A stretch of DNA of 64,000 bases from Bacillus sp. RO3 (lineage in GTDB: Bacteria > Bacillota > Bacilli > Bacillales > Bacillaceae_B): NCBI RefSeq assembly GCF_012911895.1, contig NZ_JAAXCV010000023.1, positions 162,370 through 226,369 on the forward strand, in the 5' to 3' direction. Position 1 is the first letter of the stretch. Each line of letters begins with the position of its first letter. The translations under genes were made by a program, and so were the position numbers. Of this stretch, positions 1-8,365 are shown one piece after another. The notes beneath the pieces are model-generated. The model made no database searches, was not told where the DNA came from, and worked only from the letters and a program-made list of their open reading frames with translations.

Positions 1-82
1 AGTATTATATAAGTGATGATGATTCTTCCCCGTCTAAATGTCCGTTCATGAATATGCAAAAAAACCTAAAGAGTTGAAGCGT

Positions 83-1405
83 TCAGGCTTTGCCTCTTTT
101 TTCTTTGATGAAAGTGGCGATTGAAATCAGACTGATGAACCCGATGCTCACAAAAAAACCGATGCGGCTCACTGAATCAAGAAGTGTTCCGCTGATGGCC
201 AATAAGATGAGTATGAACGGGACGATGGTTTGAATACGGTCCCAATGTGTCCTGCCCATCAGCCTGTGAAAGGAAGCGAGGATGAACATCCATGTATACA
301 GGAGCATCAGTCCTGCAGCAGTAGTGACATATTCAAATAATTTATCAGGCAGGAGCATGGCGATTAGAATCGAAGCGGCTACCACAAACGTAGTCAGCCC
401 GAAAGCTGGGAGTGGAACCTTCATCTTCCCTTTTTTTGAGAAGACTCTCGGGGCATCCCCTTCTTCCGCCAATGTTACCAGCATGGTCGTGACAGCGTAT
501 AAGGACGCGACCATGGTGGAGAATCCTGCAATAATGAGTACGGCATTGAATACATGGGGTACCCAGGGAAGGTCGTATTGCTTAAGGGCTGTTAGAAAAG
601 GACTTTCATTAGGGTTGATGTTATCAGTGGGTACAAGCTTCAATACGAGATAAATAGACAGTAAGTAAAGAGTGGTGAGGATGATGATCATACTATTCCC
701 TGACTTCGGTGCATCTTTCGGTTCCTTGAGTTCCTGAGCCATTAACCCCATCACTTCTATTCCCCCAAATCCATAAAAGGCAAAAAGAAGGGCAATCCAC
801 AACCCTTTTCCATCGAGTGGCAGCATCTGTTTCATAGGGGAGTTAAGATGCTGGCCGGAAGAACCGGCCCCTACCCATCCGAACATGGCGACTCCAGCAA
901 TGATGACAAACATCACGATGGCAGCTATTTTCATGATTCCAAACAGGTTCTCCATCTGTTCCACTTTCTGTACGCCCATCAGGATGACCAATAACCCAAG
1001 CCCTGCAAATCCTGCAGTGAACATCCAAAGCGGAATGGAAGGAAACCAAAATTGAGAAAAGAGAGCAAGAGCGGTTAGCTGACTCCCCATGATGAGCATT
1101 TCTGCCGACCAATAAACCCATCCGTTACTGAATCCTGCCCAGGACCCGTAAGCCTGCTTTGCATACGTGCGGAAAGACCCTTTTTCCGGGTGTCGGGCTG
1201 TTAATTTTGCAAGGGCCTGAAACACCATCCATGTACCGATACCGGCCACTAAATAGGCGATCAAAACAGAGGAACCCGCCATTTGAATGGGGATGGCCGA
1301 TCCAAGAAAATAACCCGTTCCTATGATACAGCCCACACCGATAAAAGAAAGCTGCCACCATGTAAGATGTGTCTCACTCGTGCTTTTCCTCATTTCTTTT
1401 TTCAC
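83..1405 (-). CDS. APC-family amino acid permease
   Basis: This 440-residue integral membrane protein belongs to the amino acid-polyamine-organocation superfamily and is predicted to import an amino acid with a proton. The first membrane segment carries the family signature GCIIGTGYFLGSA (residues about 25-37), and roughly twelve hydrophobic segments follow, with a short charged C-terminus ending KEKRGKA. It is transcribed away from the dimethylargininase-family gene at 1522, from a shared 116-bp intergenic region. The substrate cannot be read from sequence. Its position next to a guanidino-modifying enzyme makes an arginine-like substrate conceivable, but that is inference only. The gene ends close to the window edge and I see no clear terminator after it. 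Confidence 0.85.
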   Translation of the reverse strand: MKKEMRKSTSETHLTWWQLSFIGVGCIIGTGYFLGSAIPIQMAGSSVLIAYLVAGIGTWMVFQALAKLTARHPEKGSFRTYAKQAYGSWAGFSNGWVYWSAEMLIMGSQLTALALFSQFWFPSIPLWMFTAGFAGLGLLVILMGVQKVEQMENLFGIMKIAAIVMFVIIAGVAMFGWVGAGSSGQHLNSPMKQMLPLDGKGLWIALLFAFYGFGGIEVMGLMAQELKEPKDAPKSGNSMIIILTTLYLLSIYLVLKLVPTDNINPNESPFLTALKQYDLPWVPHVFNAVLIIAGFSTMVASLYAVTTMLVTLAEEGDAPRVFSKKGKMKVPLPAFGLTTFVVAASILIAMLLPDKLFEYVTTAAGLMLLYTWMFILASFHRLMGRTHWDRIQTIVPFILILLAISGTLLDSVSRIGFFVSIGFISLISIATFIKEKRGKA

Positions 1406-1521
1406 CTGTCCTTTCCCTTTAATAGTTTGACGTTTGCGTCTTTAAATTATGTGAAGGGCACAGAATGATTTTCACTGGGAAAGGAAAAAGTAAAATGGAC
1501 TGATTGTAAGGAGGCTCGCCC

Positions 1522-2466
1522 ATGGAAAAGATACTACCGAATTGCTGGAGTGAACATGGAGAATTAAAAACAGTGATGGTGTGCTCACCTTCATCATTGG
1601 ACATTCCCGATCAGAGGACGGCGGATTATGTTGGCTGGGAAAAGCCCGTGAACCAGGAGAAAGCGAAAGAAGATCATGAAAGAATGAAAAGGGCAATGGA
1701 AGACAAAGGAGTAACAGTCGTTGATTACTCCCACTTCTTAACCGAAGATAAAGCTGAACTGAATCATCAACTCATCAACAGGGTATTTGTCAGGGACCTG
1801 GCCTGTGTATACGGGAATACTGTGATTCCCGGAGACGCGGGGATTACCATGAGGGCACCGGAGTATGTTCATAGTCATGAACTGTTTCAAGCATGGTTTG
1901 ATGAAAAGACGTTTTCAATAACAGATAATAACAGGTTGAAAGCATTGGAAAATGGAGATGTATTCATATTGAATAAAGATGCGGTCTTTATTAATACAGG
2001 AATGAGGACAAGTATTGAAAGCATAGAAGAGATACAACAGGAGATCTTTCAGGCCGGATTTTCGGAAATAGGGATCATTGACTTGCCCCGGACCGGGGAA
2101 ACCTTGCATCTTGATATGAACTGCAACGTAGCAGGATCAGATCTTCTCATTGCGAAAAGCTACATGAGGCTTTTCCCAGTTCAAATCATAACCGGTAAGG
2201 GTGGCCGGTACGTAATGATGGAGGAATTCATCCAACGTCATGGGTTTGATATTTTATGGACAGATGCTGTAAACCATACGGTTGCGGATATCAATTTCTT
2301 AAACCTGGACCCTGAGACCCTGTTAGTGAGCACGAAAGCCAATAAGAAGATACTAAAAGATCATCCGAGATTGCGGGGGAAGAATCTTCTGGAAGTCGAC
2401 GTGAATGAACTTGAGAAAGGTGGAGGCGGAATAAGGTGCATGACCTTGCCTTTTGAAAGAATATGA
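1522..2466 (+). CDS. Dimethylargininase/amidinotransferase-family enzyme (paralogue 1)
   Basis: This 314-residue protein belongs to the guanidino-group-modifying superfamily (dimethylarginine dimethylaminohydrolase, arginine deiminase, amidinotransferase). The catalytic elements are visible: an acidic RD pair near residue 92, ENGD at 143-146, an arginine at 162, the catalytic histidine in LHLD (His196) and the nucleophile in GGGIRCMTLP (Cys306). The start is supported by AAGGAGG upstream of ATG. Members hydrolyse methylarginine or related guanidines to citrulline-type products, but the substrate here is unknown. A more compact paralogue lies at 41446-42303. The 279-bp repeat begins 24 bp after the stop codon. 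Confidence 0.82.
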   Translation: MEKILPNCWSEHGELKTVMVCSPSSLDIPDQRTADYVGWEKPVNQEKAKEDHERMKRAMEDKGVTVVDYSHFLTEDKAELNHQLINRVFVRDLACVYGNTVIPGDAGITMRAPEYVHSHELFQAWFDEKTFSITDNNRLKALENGDVFILNKDAVFINTGMRTSIESIEEIQQEIFQAGFSEIGIIDLPRTGETLHLDMNCNVAGSDLLIAKSYMRLFPVQIITGKGGRYVMMEEFIQRHGFDILWTDAVNHTVADINFLNLDPETLLVSTKANKKILKDHPRLRGKNLLEVDVNELEKGGGGIRCMTLPFERI

Positions 2467-2489
2467 TACAGGAAGAAACCTGGAAAAAC

Positions 2490-2768
2490 AGGCTGGGACA
2501 AAACTATAACAACTTCGCATAAACACGAACAATTTCAGTCATGCTTCTTTATGCCGCTAATGATTTCTGTACAAGACTCCGCTTTCCGCGGGTAGCCTGT
2601 GAATCCTCCAGGAAGGAAAGATAGACAGGCCTCACATAAGCTGCTCTTCCCGCAGGGGTCTCCGTCTTGCACTCCAATCAAGAACTCAAAAACCCGAACT
2701 ATTCTACCTTTTATAAGGTGTTATAGTTCGGGTTTTGTTTAGGTGTACATCCTTTTGTCCCAGCCTCT
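2490..2768. repeat. GGGACAAAA-bounded interspersed repeat, copy 1
   Basis: This intergenic element starts with GGCTGGGACAAAAC and ends with the inverted match TTTTGTCCCAGCCTC, so its ends are complementary. Inside are a CCGCTTTCCGCGGG motif (about 2578-2592), a GTCTCCGTCTTGCACTCCAATCA segment and a 12-bp or longer hairpin AACCCGAACTAT/ATAGTTCGGGTT followed by TTTTG (2691-2736), which looks like an intrinsic terminator on the plus strand. The second copy at 19235-19613 is similar along its length; the third at 49161-49332 keeps only the ends and the hairpin. It has no open frame of its own. It resembles the mobile non-coding repeats common in Bacillaceae intergenic regions. Confidence 0.85.
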
Positions 2769-3040
2769 TTTTTTGATTACCCAGTGGAAATGAACAGGTT
2801 GGCAACGTTCTCATTTAGATTTAGATTTAGATTTTTGGGTCTTTTATCCTTATTTTAATTACGGGTCCATAGACCTGTTTATCTCATATTCCGTAAATAA
2901 GTAATAAGATAAAAGAAATGATTTATCGAAGAGAACCCTTCGTCTAAATAAGCAGACCAATGCTGGCGGCAGACGATCCGTTTGCGATCCGAAATGACTA
3001 GTGGTAGGACAAAACGATTGAGAATAGTTATCAATTACTA
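2769..3040. other. Gene-free stretch upstream of the siderophore promoter
   Basis: No coding frame with a plausible ribosome binding site is seen here. It contains three tandem copies of TTTAGA (2814-2831) and, just before the promoter, a partial Fur-like half site GAGAATAGTTATCA (about 3021-3034). Confidence 0.5.
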
Positions 3041-3070
3041 TTGACATTGATAATCATTATCAATTAATAT
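3041..3070 (+). promoter_or_regulatory. Fur-boxed promoter of the schizokinen operon
   Basis: A consensus -35 TTGACA (3041-3046) and a -10 TTAATA (3064-3069) are separated by 17 bp. A perfect 7-1-7 Fur box, TGATAATCATTATCA, lies at 3048-3062 between them. This is the classical arrangement in which Fe-Fur occludes RNA polymerase. A weaker upstream half site starts near 3021. Confidence 0.92.
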
Positions 3071-3111
3071 GACGTTGGATGATAACCAATTAATGACGAA
3101 GGGATGTTTGG

Positions 3112-4464
3112 ATGATGTCTATACAAAGTGCCATTTCAAATAGAGAATTACTGGAACAACAAGAAAGAAGGGAATCGAATGCGAGATCCTATCCTAGAAG
3201 GATTCCACTGGCCATAAGTGAAGCTGAGGGAATCTATGTAACGGACATGGAAGGAAATAAATACTTGGACTGTTTAGCGGGAGCCGGGACATTGGCACTT
3301 GGACACAATCACCCGGTGGTCATCGATGCCATGGAGCAGGTGATCCGTGATAAGCGGCCATTACATACGTTAGATATTACGACGCCAGTGAAAGAGGAGT
3401 TTGTAAATGAGTTATTTTCCTCTTTACCGGAAGGGTTCCGTGATCGTGCGAAGATCCAATTTTGTGGACCTACTGGCGGTGATGCCATTGAGGCCGCGTT
3501 GAAATTAGTGAAGACTGCAACCGGAAGACAGAGTATCCTTACCTTCCAAGGCGCATATCACGGTGCGACACACGGAACGATGTCAATCAGCGGAAACTTG
3601 GGTCCAAAAAAGAACGTTCAGGGATTGATTCCGGATACTCACTTTTTACCTTATCCTTACACATACCGCTGCCCGTTCGGGATAGGAGGAGAGGAAAGTC
3701 ACCGTATCAGCAGTCAATATATCGAAAATCTGCTGGATGATCCCGAGAGTGGAATATTGCCACCTGCTGCCATGATCTTCGAAACGGTACAAGGTGAAGG
3801 TGGTTCCATACCGGCACCGATTGAATGGATCCAGGAAATGAGAAGAATCACGAAAGAAAGAGGGATCCCCCTCATCATTGATGAAGTACAGACGGGAATC
3901 GGACGTACAGGAGAACTATTCTCCTTTGAGCATGCAGGAATTGTACCGGATGTGTTGGTCCTTTCAAAGGCAATCGGTGGAAGTCTTCCTTTATCCGTCG
4001 TGATATATGATCGTGACCTGGATGCCTGGGAACCTGGGGCACATATCGGTACATTCAGAGGAAACCAGATGGCCATGGCGGCAGGGACTGCAACGTTAAA
4101 GTTTATTAAGGAAAATCACCTGGCTGCCCATGCCGGCGTAATGGGAGAAAGACTTCTTCAGTCCTTACATGGGCTCCAACAGGAATTTTCAGAGATAGGG
4201 GATGTAAGGGGAAGAGGGCTGATGGTAGGTGTAGAGATCATTAATCCCACTAAACCCCGATCAGCAAGTGGAAGCCAGCCGGCTGATTCTGGTTTAGCAA
4301 GTAGAATTCAGCGTGAATGCTTTAAACGGGGATTAATCCTTGAAGTAGGAGGAAGACATGGGGCAGTGGTCCGTTTCCTCCCGCCACTGATCATTACAAA
4401 GGAGCAAGTGGATGAAGTGGTGGCGATTTTCAGAGAGGCTTTAGCAGCTTCTCTTGCGGAGTAG
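3112..4464 (+). CDS. dat: L-2,4-diaminobutyrate:2-oxoglutarate aminotransferase
   Basis: This 450-residue class III PLP aminotransferase is the RhbA/Dat homologue. It makes L-2,4-diaminobutyrate from aspartate 4-semialdehyde using glutamate. Visible elements are GPTGGDAIEAA (119-129) for cofactor phosphate binding, the DEVQTGIGRTG block with Asp257, and the PLP lysine in LSKAIGG (Lys286). It is the first gene of the operon, 42 bp after the Fur-boxed promoter, with an AAGGG-type ribosome binding site. The decarboxylase start lies 4 bp past its stop. Known role of the family: the first committed step to 1,3-diaminopropane-based hydroxamate siderophores such as rhizobactin 1021 and schizokinen. 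Confidence 0.93.
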   Translation: MMSIQSAISNRELLEQQERRESNARSYPRRIPLAISEAEGIYVTDMEGNKYLDCLAGAGTLALGHNHPVVIDAMEQVIRDKRPLHTLDITTPVKEEFVNELFSSLPEGFRDRAKIQFCGPTGGDAIEAALKLVKTATGRQSILTFQGAYHGATHGTMSISGNLGPKKNVQGLIPDTHFLPYPYTYRCPFGIGGEESHRISSQYIENLLDDPESGILPPAAMIFETVQGEGGSIPAPIEWIQEMRRITKERGIPLIIDEVQTGIGRTGELFSFEHAGIVPDVLVLSKAIGGSLPLSVVIYDRDLDAWEPGAHIGTFRGNQMAMAAGTATLKFIKENHLAAHAGVMGERLLQSLHGLQQEFSEIGDVRGRGLMVGVEIINPTKPRSASGSQPADSGLASRIQRECFKRGLILEVGGRHGAVVRFLPPLIITKEQVDEVVAIFREALAASLAE

Positions 4465-4468
4465 CATC

Positions 4469-5998
4469 ATGAAAGTGAAAACAATCGATAAAGTATCCAA
4501 CAAGATCATGGACTCCTTCTTCCTTCATCAAGGGGAAGAAGGAATCCGGGCATTTAATGAACTGATAGATGGGGTAAAGAGGAAGCTTCAAAAGCTGTAT
4601 GAAGGGATCGGTGATCCTTTTCTCGGAAAATTGCCCGGCGCTATACAGGAAGAAATTAAACCAATCATGACGTTTACTCCTGAAGGGAAATCCTTTGAAG
4701 ACGTCCTCGATGAAATCGATGGGCCGATTTTGAAGAACAGTCTTCATATTTCCCATCAAAAGAGTATGGCTCATTTACATTGTCCACCTCTTCTTCCAGG
4801 GATCGCGGCGGAATTGATCATCGCAACCCTCAACCAATCAATGGACTCCTGGGACCAGAGTACAGCTGCCACTTATGTAGAAGCAGAAATGGTCAAATGG
4901 TTGACTGAAAAAACAAACCTTCCGGAATCATCTGGCGGAGTCTTTACAAGTGGCGGAACACAATCCAATTATATGGGACTCTTGTTGGCGCGTGATGCTT
5001 TCTGTCAGGCGAAATGGGGACATAATGTACAGCGGGATGGTTTACCAGAAGGCTTTAACCGGTTAAGGATTCTTTGTTCTGAAGAAGCCCATTTCACTGT
5101 GAAGAAAGCGGCTTCCCAGCTTGGGTTAGGAGAACAGGCGGTTATAACGATTGAAACGGACAAAGATCATCGAATGAACGTCATGAAAGTGAAGGAAACC
5201 CTGGAGAGACTTGAAGTGGAGAACGTATGGCCCTTTGCCATTGTTGCTACGTGCGGTACGACAGATTTCGGAAGCATTGATCCAATGGAGGAACTGGCAG
5301 AAATCGCCCATAAGCAGGGACTGTGGTTCCACGTCGATGCAGCATACGGCAGCGGGCTGATGCTGAGTCATACTCATCAGAACAAACTGAAGGGGTTGGC
5401 CTATGCTGATTCCATTACGGTAGATTTTCATAAGCTATTCTATCAGCCCATCAGCTGCGGAGCGTTCCTGGTAAAAGATGAGGTCCATTTCCGTTATCTT
5501 TCTTATCATGCTGATTATTTGAATCCCGTGAAGGACGATGAAGAGGGCATATTGAACCTTGTGAACAAGTCGGTCCAGACAACGAGAAGATTTGACGCGT
5601 TAAAACTGTATCTGTCATTAAAGACAGTAGGGACCGATCTATTCGGTGACATGATTGATGAAACGTTAAAGCTTGCCAGGTACACAGCTTCTTATATGGA
5701 AGATTTACAGGATATTGTGGTTCGAAATCCAATTCCTGAAATCAACACAGTCATCTTTCGCTACCAGCCAAAAAGGATGGAAGGAAGGGCTCTTGAGCTC
5801 AATCAGTTGAACCGATCGATTCAACAAACCCTCCTTTATAAAGGGAAAGGGGTTATCGCGAAAACAGTAATCGAAGGTCATACTTTCTTGAAATTAACAC
5901 TATTAAATCCAAGAACAAAGCCGGAAGATATTCATTCCCTTCTGTCGGAGATTGAAGAAATCGGGGCTGAATTTGTAAATGGAGGGGTTTTACATTGA
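4469..5998 (+). CDS. ddc: L-2,4-diaminobutyrate decarboxylase
   Basis: This is a group II PLP-dependent decarboxylase of about 509 residues, the RhbB/Ddc homologue, converting 2,4-diaminobutyrate to 1,3-diaminopropane. The family block WFHVDAAYGSG and the PLP lysine in TVDFHKLFYQP (about Lys322) are present. I place the start at the ATG at 4469, just after the dat stop codon; an in-frame TTG five codons upstream would overlap dat and is less likely. Its last codons overlap the next start by 4 nt, which indicates translational coupling. The pairing with dat makes diaminobutyrate a better substrate guess than glutamate or tyrosine. Confidence 0.92.
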   Translation: MKVKTIDKVSNKIMDSFFLHQGEEGIRAFNELIDGVKRKLQKLYEGIGDPFLGKLPGAIQEEIKPIMTFTPEGKSFEDVLDEIDGPILKNSLHISHQKSMAHLHCPPLLPGIAAELIIATLNQSMDSWDQSTAATYVEAEMVKWLTEKTNLPESSGGVFTSGGTQSNYMGLLLARDAFCQAKWGHNVQRDGLPEGFNRLRILCSEEAHFTVKKAASQLGLGEQAVITIETDKDHRMNVMKVKETLERLEVENVWPFAIVATCGTTDFGSIDPMEELAEIAHKQGLWFHVDAAYGSGLMLSHTHQNKLKGLAYADSITVDFHKLFYQPISCGAFLVKDEVHFRYLSYHADYLNPVKDDEEGILNLVNKSVQTTRRFDALKLYLSLKTVGTDLFGDMIDETLKLARYTASYMEDLQDIVVRNPIPEINTVIFRYQPKRMEGRALELNQLNRSIQQTLLYKGKGVIAKTVIEGHTFLKLTLLNPRTKPEDIHSLLSEIEEIGAEFVNGGVLH

Positions 5999-7788
5999 TA
6001 CATTCTAAGGAAATCGCTGAACAAGCAACGATGCAAAGCTTTTTAAATTGTTATTTAAGGGAAACAGGGAATTACACCGAGGAAACGCACTATAAGAATC
6101 ATCCAACACTGGGCAGGTTCGAGAAAGTCATCGTCTCTCATTTGATCCTGCAGCAGATTGAGTTGATCATACCTGTCACTTACTGGTCTCTTACCGAGCG
6201 CCATCTTTTCGGCTTCCCCCTCTATTACCGGATTGGAGAAGGTGAGTTGAACCCTCTTGATTACGTTACTCTTACTTCATTGATTGTGAAAGAATTTCTC
6301 CTTGATAAGAGCCAAAGTGGATCAGAGGATGAACTTCTCCTAAGAGTGATATTAAGCTGCAGAAGCATCAAGAGCTATGTTGAAAGCAGGGTTCATGACA
6401 GCGGGGCACTTACCGGCGAAGATTTTGAGTATATAGAGGCTGAGCAGTCCCTCTTATTCGGGCATTTGCTGCATCCGACTCCGAAAAGCAAACAAGGACT
6501 GACGGAACTGGAGGATCATATGTATTCTCCTGAGTATAAAGGGGAGTTTCAACTTCACTACTTCAGTGCGGAGAAATCGTTGGTGCAGCAGGATTCGAGT
6601 GCTCCTGAATCGGCAGCTTCCATTGTGTTGAATGAGTTAAAAAATGACGCTGAGGTTGATCAGAACTGGTTACACAATCGGCTTGAAGAGAGAGAACATC
6701 TCTTCATTCCTGTTCACCCTCTTCAAGTGAAGGCAGTACTGGAAAAGAGGAAAGTACATGACCTGATGGCGGAAGGACGACTGGAATACATCGGTCCGTT
6801 AGGGAAGCGCTTCACGGCTACCTCATCATTTAGAACCGTCTATAGCAAGGATTCCCGATACATGTATAAATTTTCTGTCCCTGTCAAAATCACAAACTCC
6901 CTTCGGATGAATCTGAAAAAAGAGCTGGCAAGGGGAGTGGAGGTTTCCAGATTGCTCCATACAGAAGTGGGGAACAGCCTTGCTTCCGAGTTTCCAAAAT
7001 TCAAGGTAATCCAAGATCCTGCATACATAGACTTGGACTTGAACGAAGAAGTTTCCGGGTTCGAGCTGGTCATCAGGGAAAATCCTTTCTATGAAAACAG
7101 TCAGGGGAGCAGCTTGATTGCAGCCCTATGCCAGGACCATGCTTATGGAGGGAAAGCCAGGATTCATTCCATCATTTCTGGAATTGCCCAGAGGGAAAAA
7201 CGAAGCCTAGAAGAAGTGAGCCTGGATTGGTTCGACCGATATTTATCCATGACACTGGACCCGATGATGTGGTTGTTCCATACATATGGGATCGCTCTTG
7301 AAGCCCATCAGCAGAACTCCGTGATCCAGCTGAGAAATGGCTATCCGGAAACCTTTTATTATAGGGATAATCAAGGATACTACTACAGTGAATCGAAAGT
7401 GGAGAAACTCAAAAAGATACTGCCTGAATTAAATCAGGTGAGTGACACGATTTGTGCGGATGAAGTCGCCGAGGAACGTTTACGTTATTATTTCTTCTTT
7501 AACCATTTATTCGGTTTGATCAATGGTTTCGGGACAAGCGGGCTCATAGATGAAGAAAGACTGATGAATCTTGTAAAGGATCGTCTTGAGAAGCATGAAC
7601 AGCAATGGGGAGAGGATACCAATCTACTGAGCAGTTTACTATATCAACCGGTCCTGCCATGTAAAGCGAACCTATTGACCCGTTTCTATGACATGGATGA
7701 ACTCGTCGGACCAATGGAGTCTCAATCCGTTTACACGATGGTGAAAAATCCCCTTGCCAAAGAGGTGGAAATCCATCATGTCCTTTGA
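5995..7788 (+). CDS. IucA/IucC-family NIS siderophore synthetase (RhbC-like)
   Basis: This 597-residue protein belongs to the NRPS-independent siderophore synthetases, which adenylate a carboxylate (here probably citrate) and condense it with an amine or hydroxylamine. Features seen are the conserved HPLQ stretch (about 238), the LGKRFTATSSFRTVYSKDS region that forms part of the nucleotide site, and EAHQQNS (about 437-443). It starts at TTG (5995), supported by GGAGGGG seven bases upstream and by a 4-nt overlap with ddc. Gene order matches rhbC of the rhizobactin 1021 cluster. A second, diverged synthetase lies at 9725, as expected for a citrate bis-amide product. Confidence 0.92.
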   Translation: MIHSKEIAEQATMQSFLNCYLRETGNYTEETHYKNHPTLGRFEKVIVSHLILQQIELIIPVTYWSLTERHLFGFPLYYRIGEGELNPLDYVTLTSLIVKEFLLDKSQSGSEDELLLRVILSCRSIKSYVESRVHDSGALTGEDFEYIEAEQSLLFGHLLHPTPKSKQGLTELEDHMYSPEYKGEFQLHYFSAEKSLVQQDSSAPESAASIVLNELKNDAEVDQNWLHNRLEEREHLFIPVHPLQVKAVLEKRKVHDLMAEGRLEYIGPLGKRFTATSSFRTVYSKDSRYMYKFSVPVKITNSLRMNLKKELARGVEVSRLLHTEVGNSLASEFPKFKVIQDPAYIDLDLNEEVSGFELVIRENPFYENSQGSSLIAALCQDHAYGGKARIHSIISGIAQREKRSLEEVSLDWFDRYLSMTLDPMMWLFHTYGIALEAHQQNSVIQLRNGYPETFYYRDNQGYYYSESKVEKLKKILPELNQVSDTICADEVAEERLRYYFFFNHLFGLINGFGTSGLIDEERLMNLVKDRLEKHEQQWGEDTNLLSSLLYQPVLPCKANLLTRFYDMDELVGPMESQSVYTMVKNPLAKEVEIHHVL

Positions 7789-8365
7789 TTATGAAGTATT
7801 TGATAATGACATCCAAAAGAAAATACAATTCAAAAAAATAGACTTAGATCGTGATGGGAAACGTATTCATCGATGGATGATGGAGGACCATGTCCATCCA
7901 TTCTGGAATCTAAATATCTCTTTGGAAAAATTTCAAGACCATTTGAGAAATGCTTTGGCCGATCGTCATCAAACCCTTTACGCAGGGTACCTTGACGGTG
8001 TGCCTATGAGCTATTGGGAGGCTTACTGGGTAAAAGGCGACGTGGTGGAGGAAACGTATACTCCTGCTCCTTTTGATCAGGGAGTGCATCTGTTAATAGG
8101 AGAGAGGGAGTATCTTGGTAAAGGACTTTCTCTCCCCTTACTGCGAGCGATGGTTTCCTATCAATTTCAAGAGAAGAAGACGACTAAAGTTGTAGCAGAG
8201 CCGGATGTGCGAAATGACAAAATGATCCATGTTTTCGAGAAATGCGGCTTTGAGAAAGTAAAGCCGGTTACACTTCCGGATAAAACCGGACTGCTGATGT
8301 TTTGTGAAAGAAGCGAATTTGAAAAGAGGTGGCAGAATGAAGGATTCATCACTGATATCAACTGA
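7778..8365 (+). CDS. Siderophore N-acetyltransferase (RhbD/IucB-like)
   Basis: This protein of about 195 residues has the GNAT-type acyltransferase fold of the RhbD/IucB family, which acetylates the N-hydroxylated diamine to form the hydroxamate. Typical motifs are MSYWEAYWVKGD in the middle and LIGEREYLGKGLSLPLLRAM, the acetyl-CoA pyrophosphate-binding helix. The chosen ATG at 7778 has AGAGGTGG nine bases upstream and overlaps the preceding synthetase gene by 11 nt; a longer upstream frame exists but lacks a good ribosome binding site. It overlaps the monooxygenase gene at its 3-prime end. With N6-hydroxydiaminopropane as acceptor, the product would be N-acetyl-N-hydroxy-1,3-diaminopropane. 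Confidence 0.9.
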   Translation: MSFDYEVFDNDIQKKIQFKKIDLDRDGKRIHRWMMEDHVHPFWNLNISLEKFQDHLRNALADRHQTLYAGYLDGVPMSYWEAYWVKGDVVEETYTPAPFDQGVHLLIGEREYLGKGLSLPLLRAMVSYQFQEKKTTKVVAEPDVRNDKMIHVFEKCGFEKVKPVTLPDKTGLLMFCERSEFEKRWQNEGFITDIN

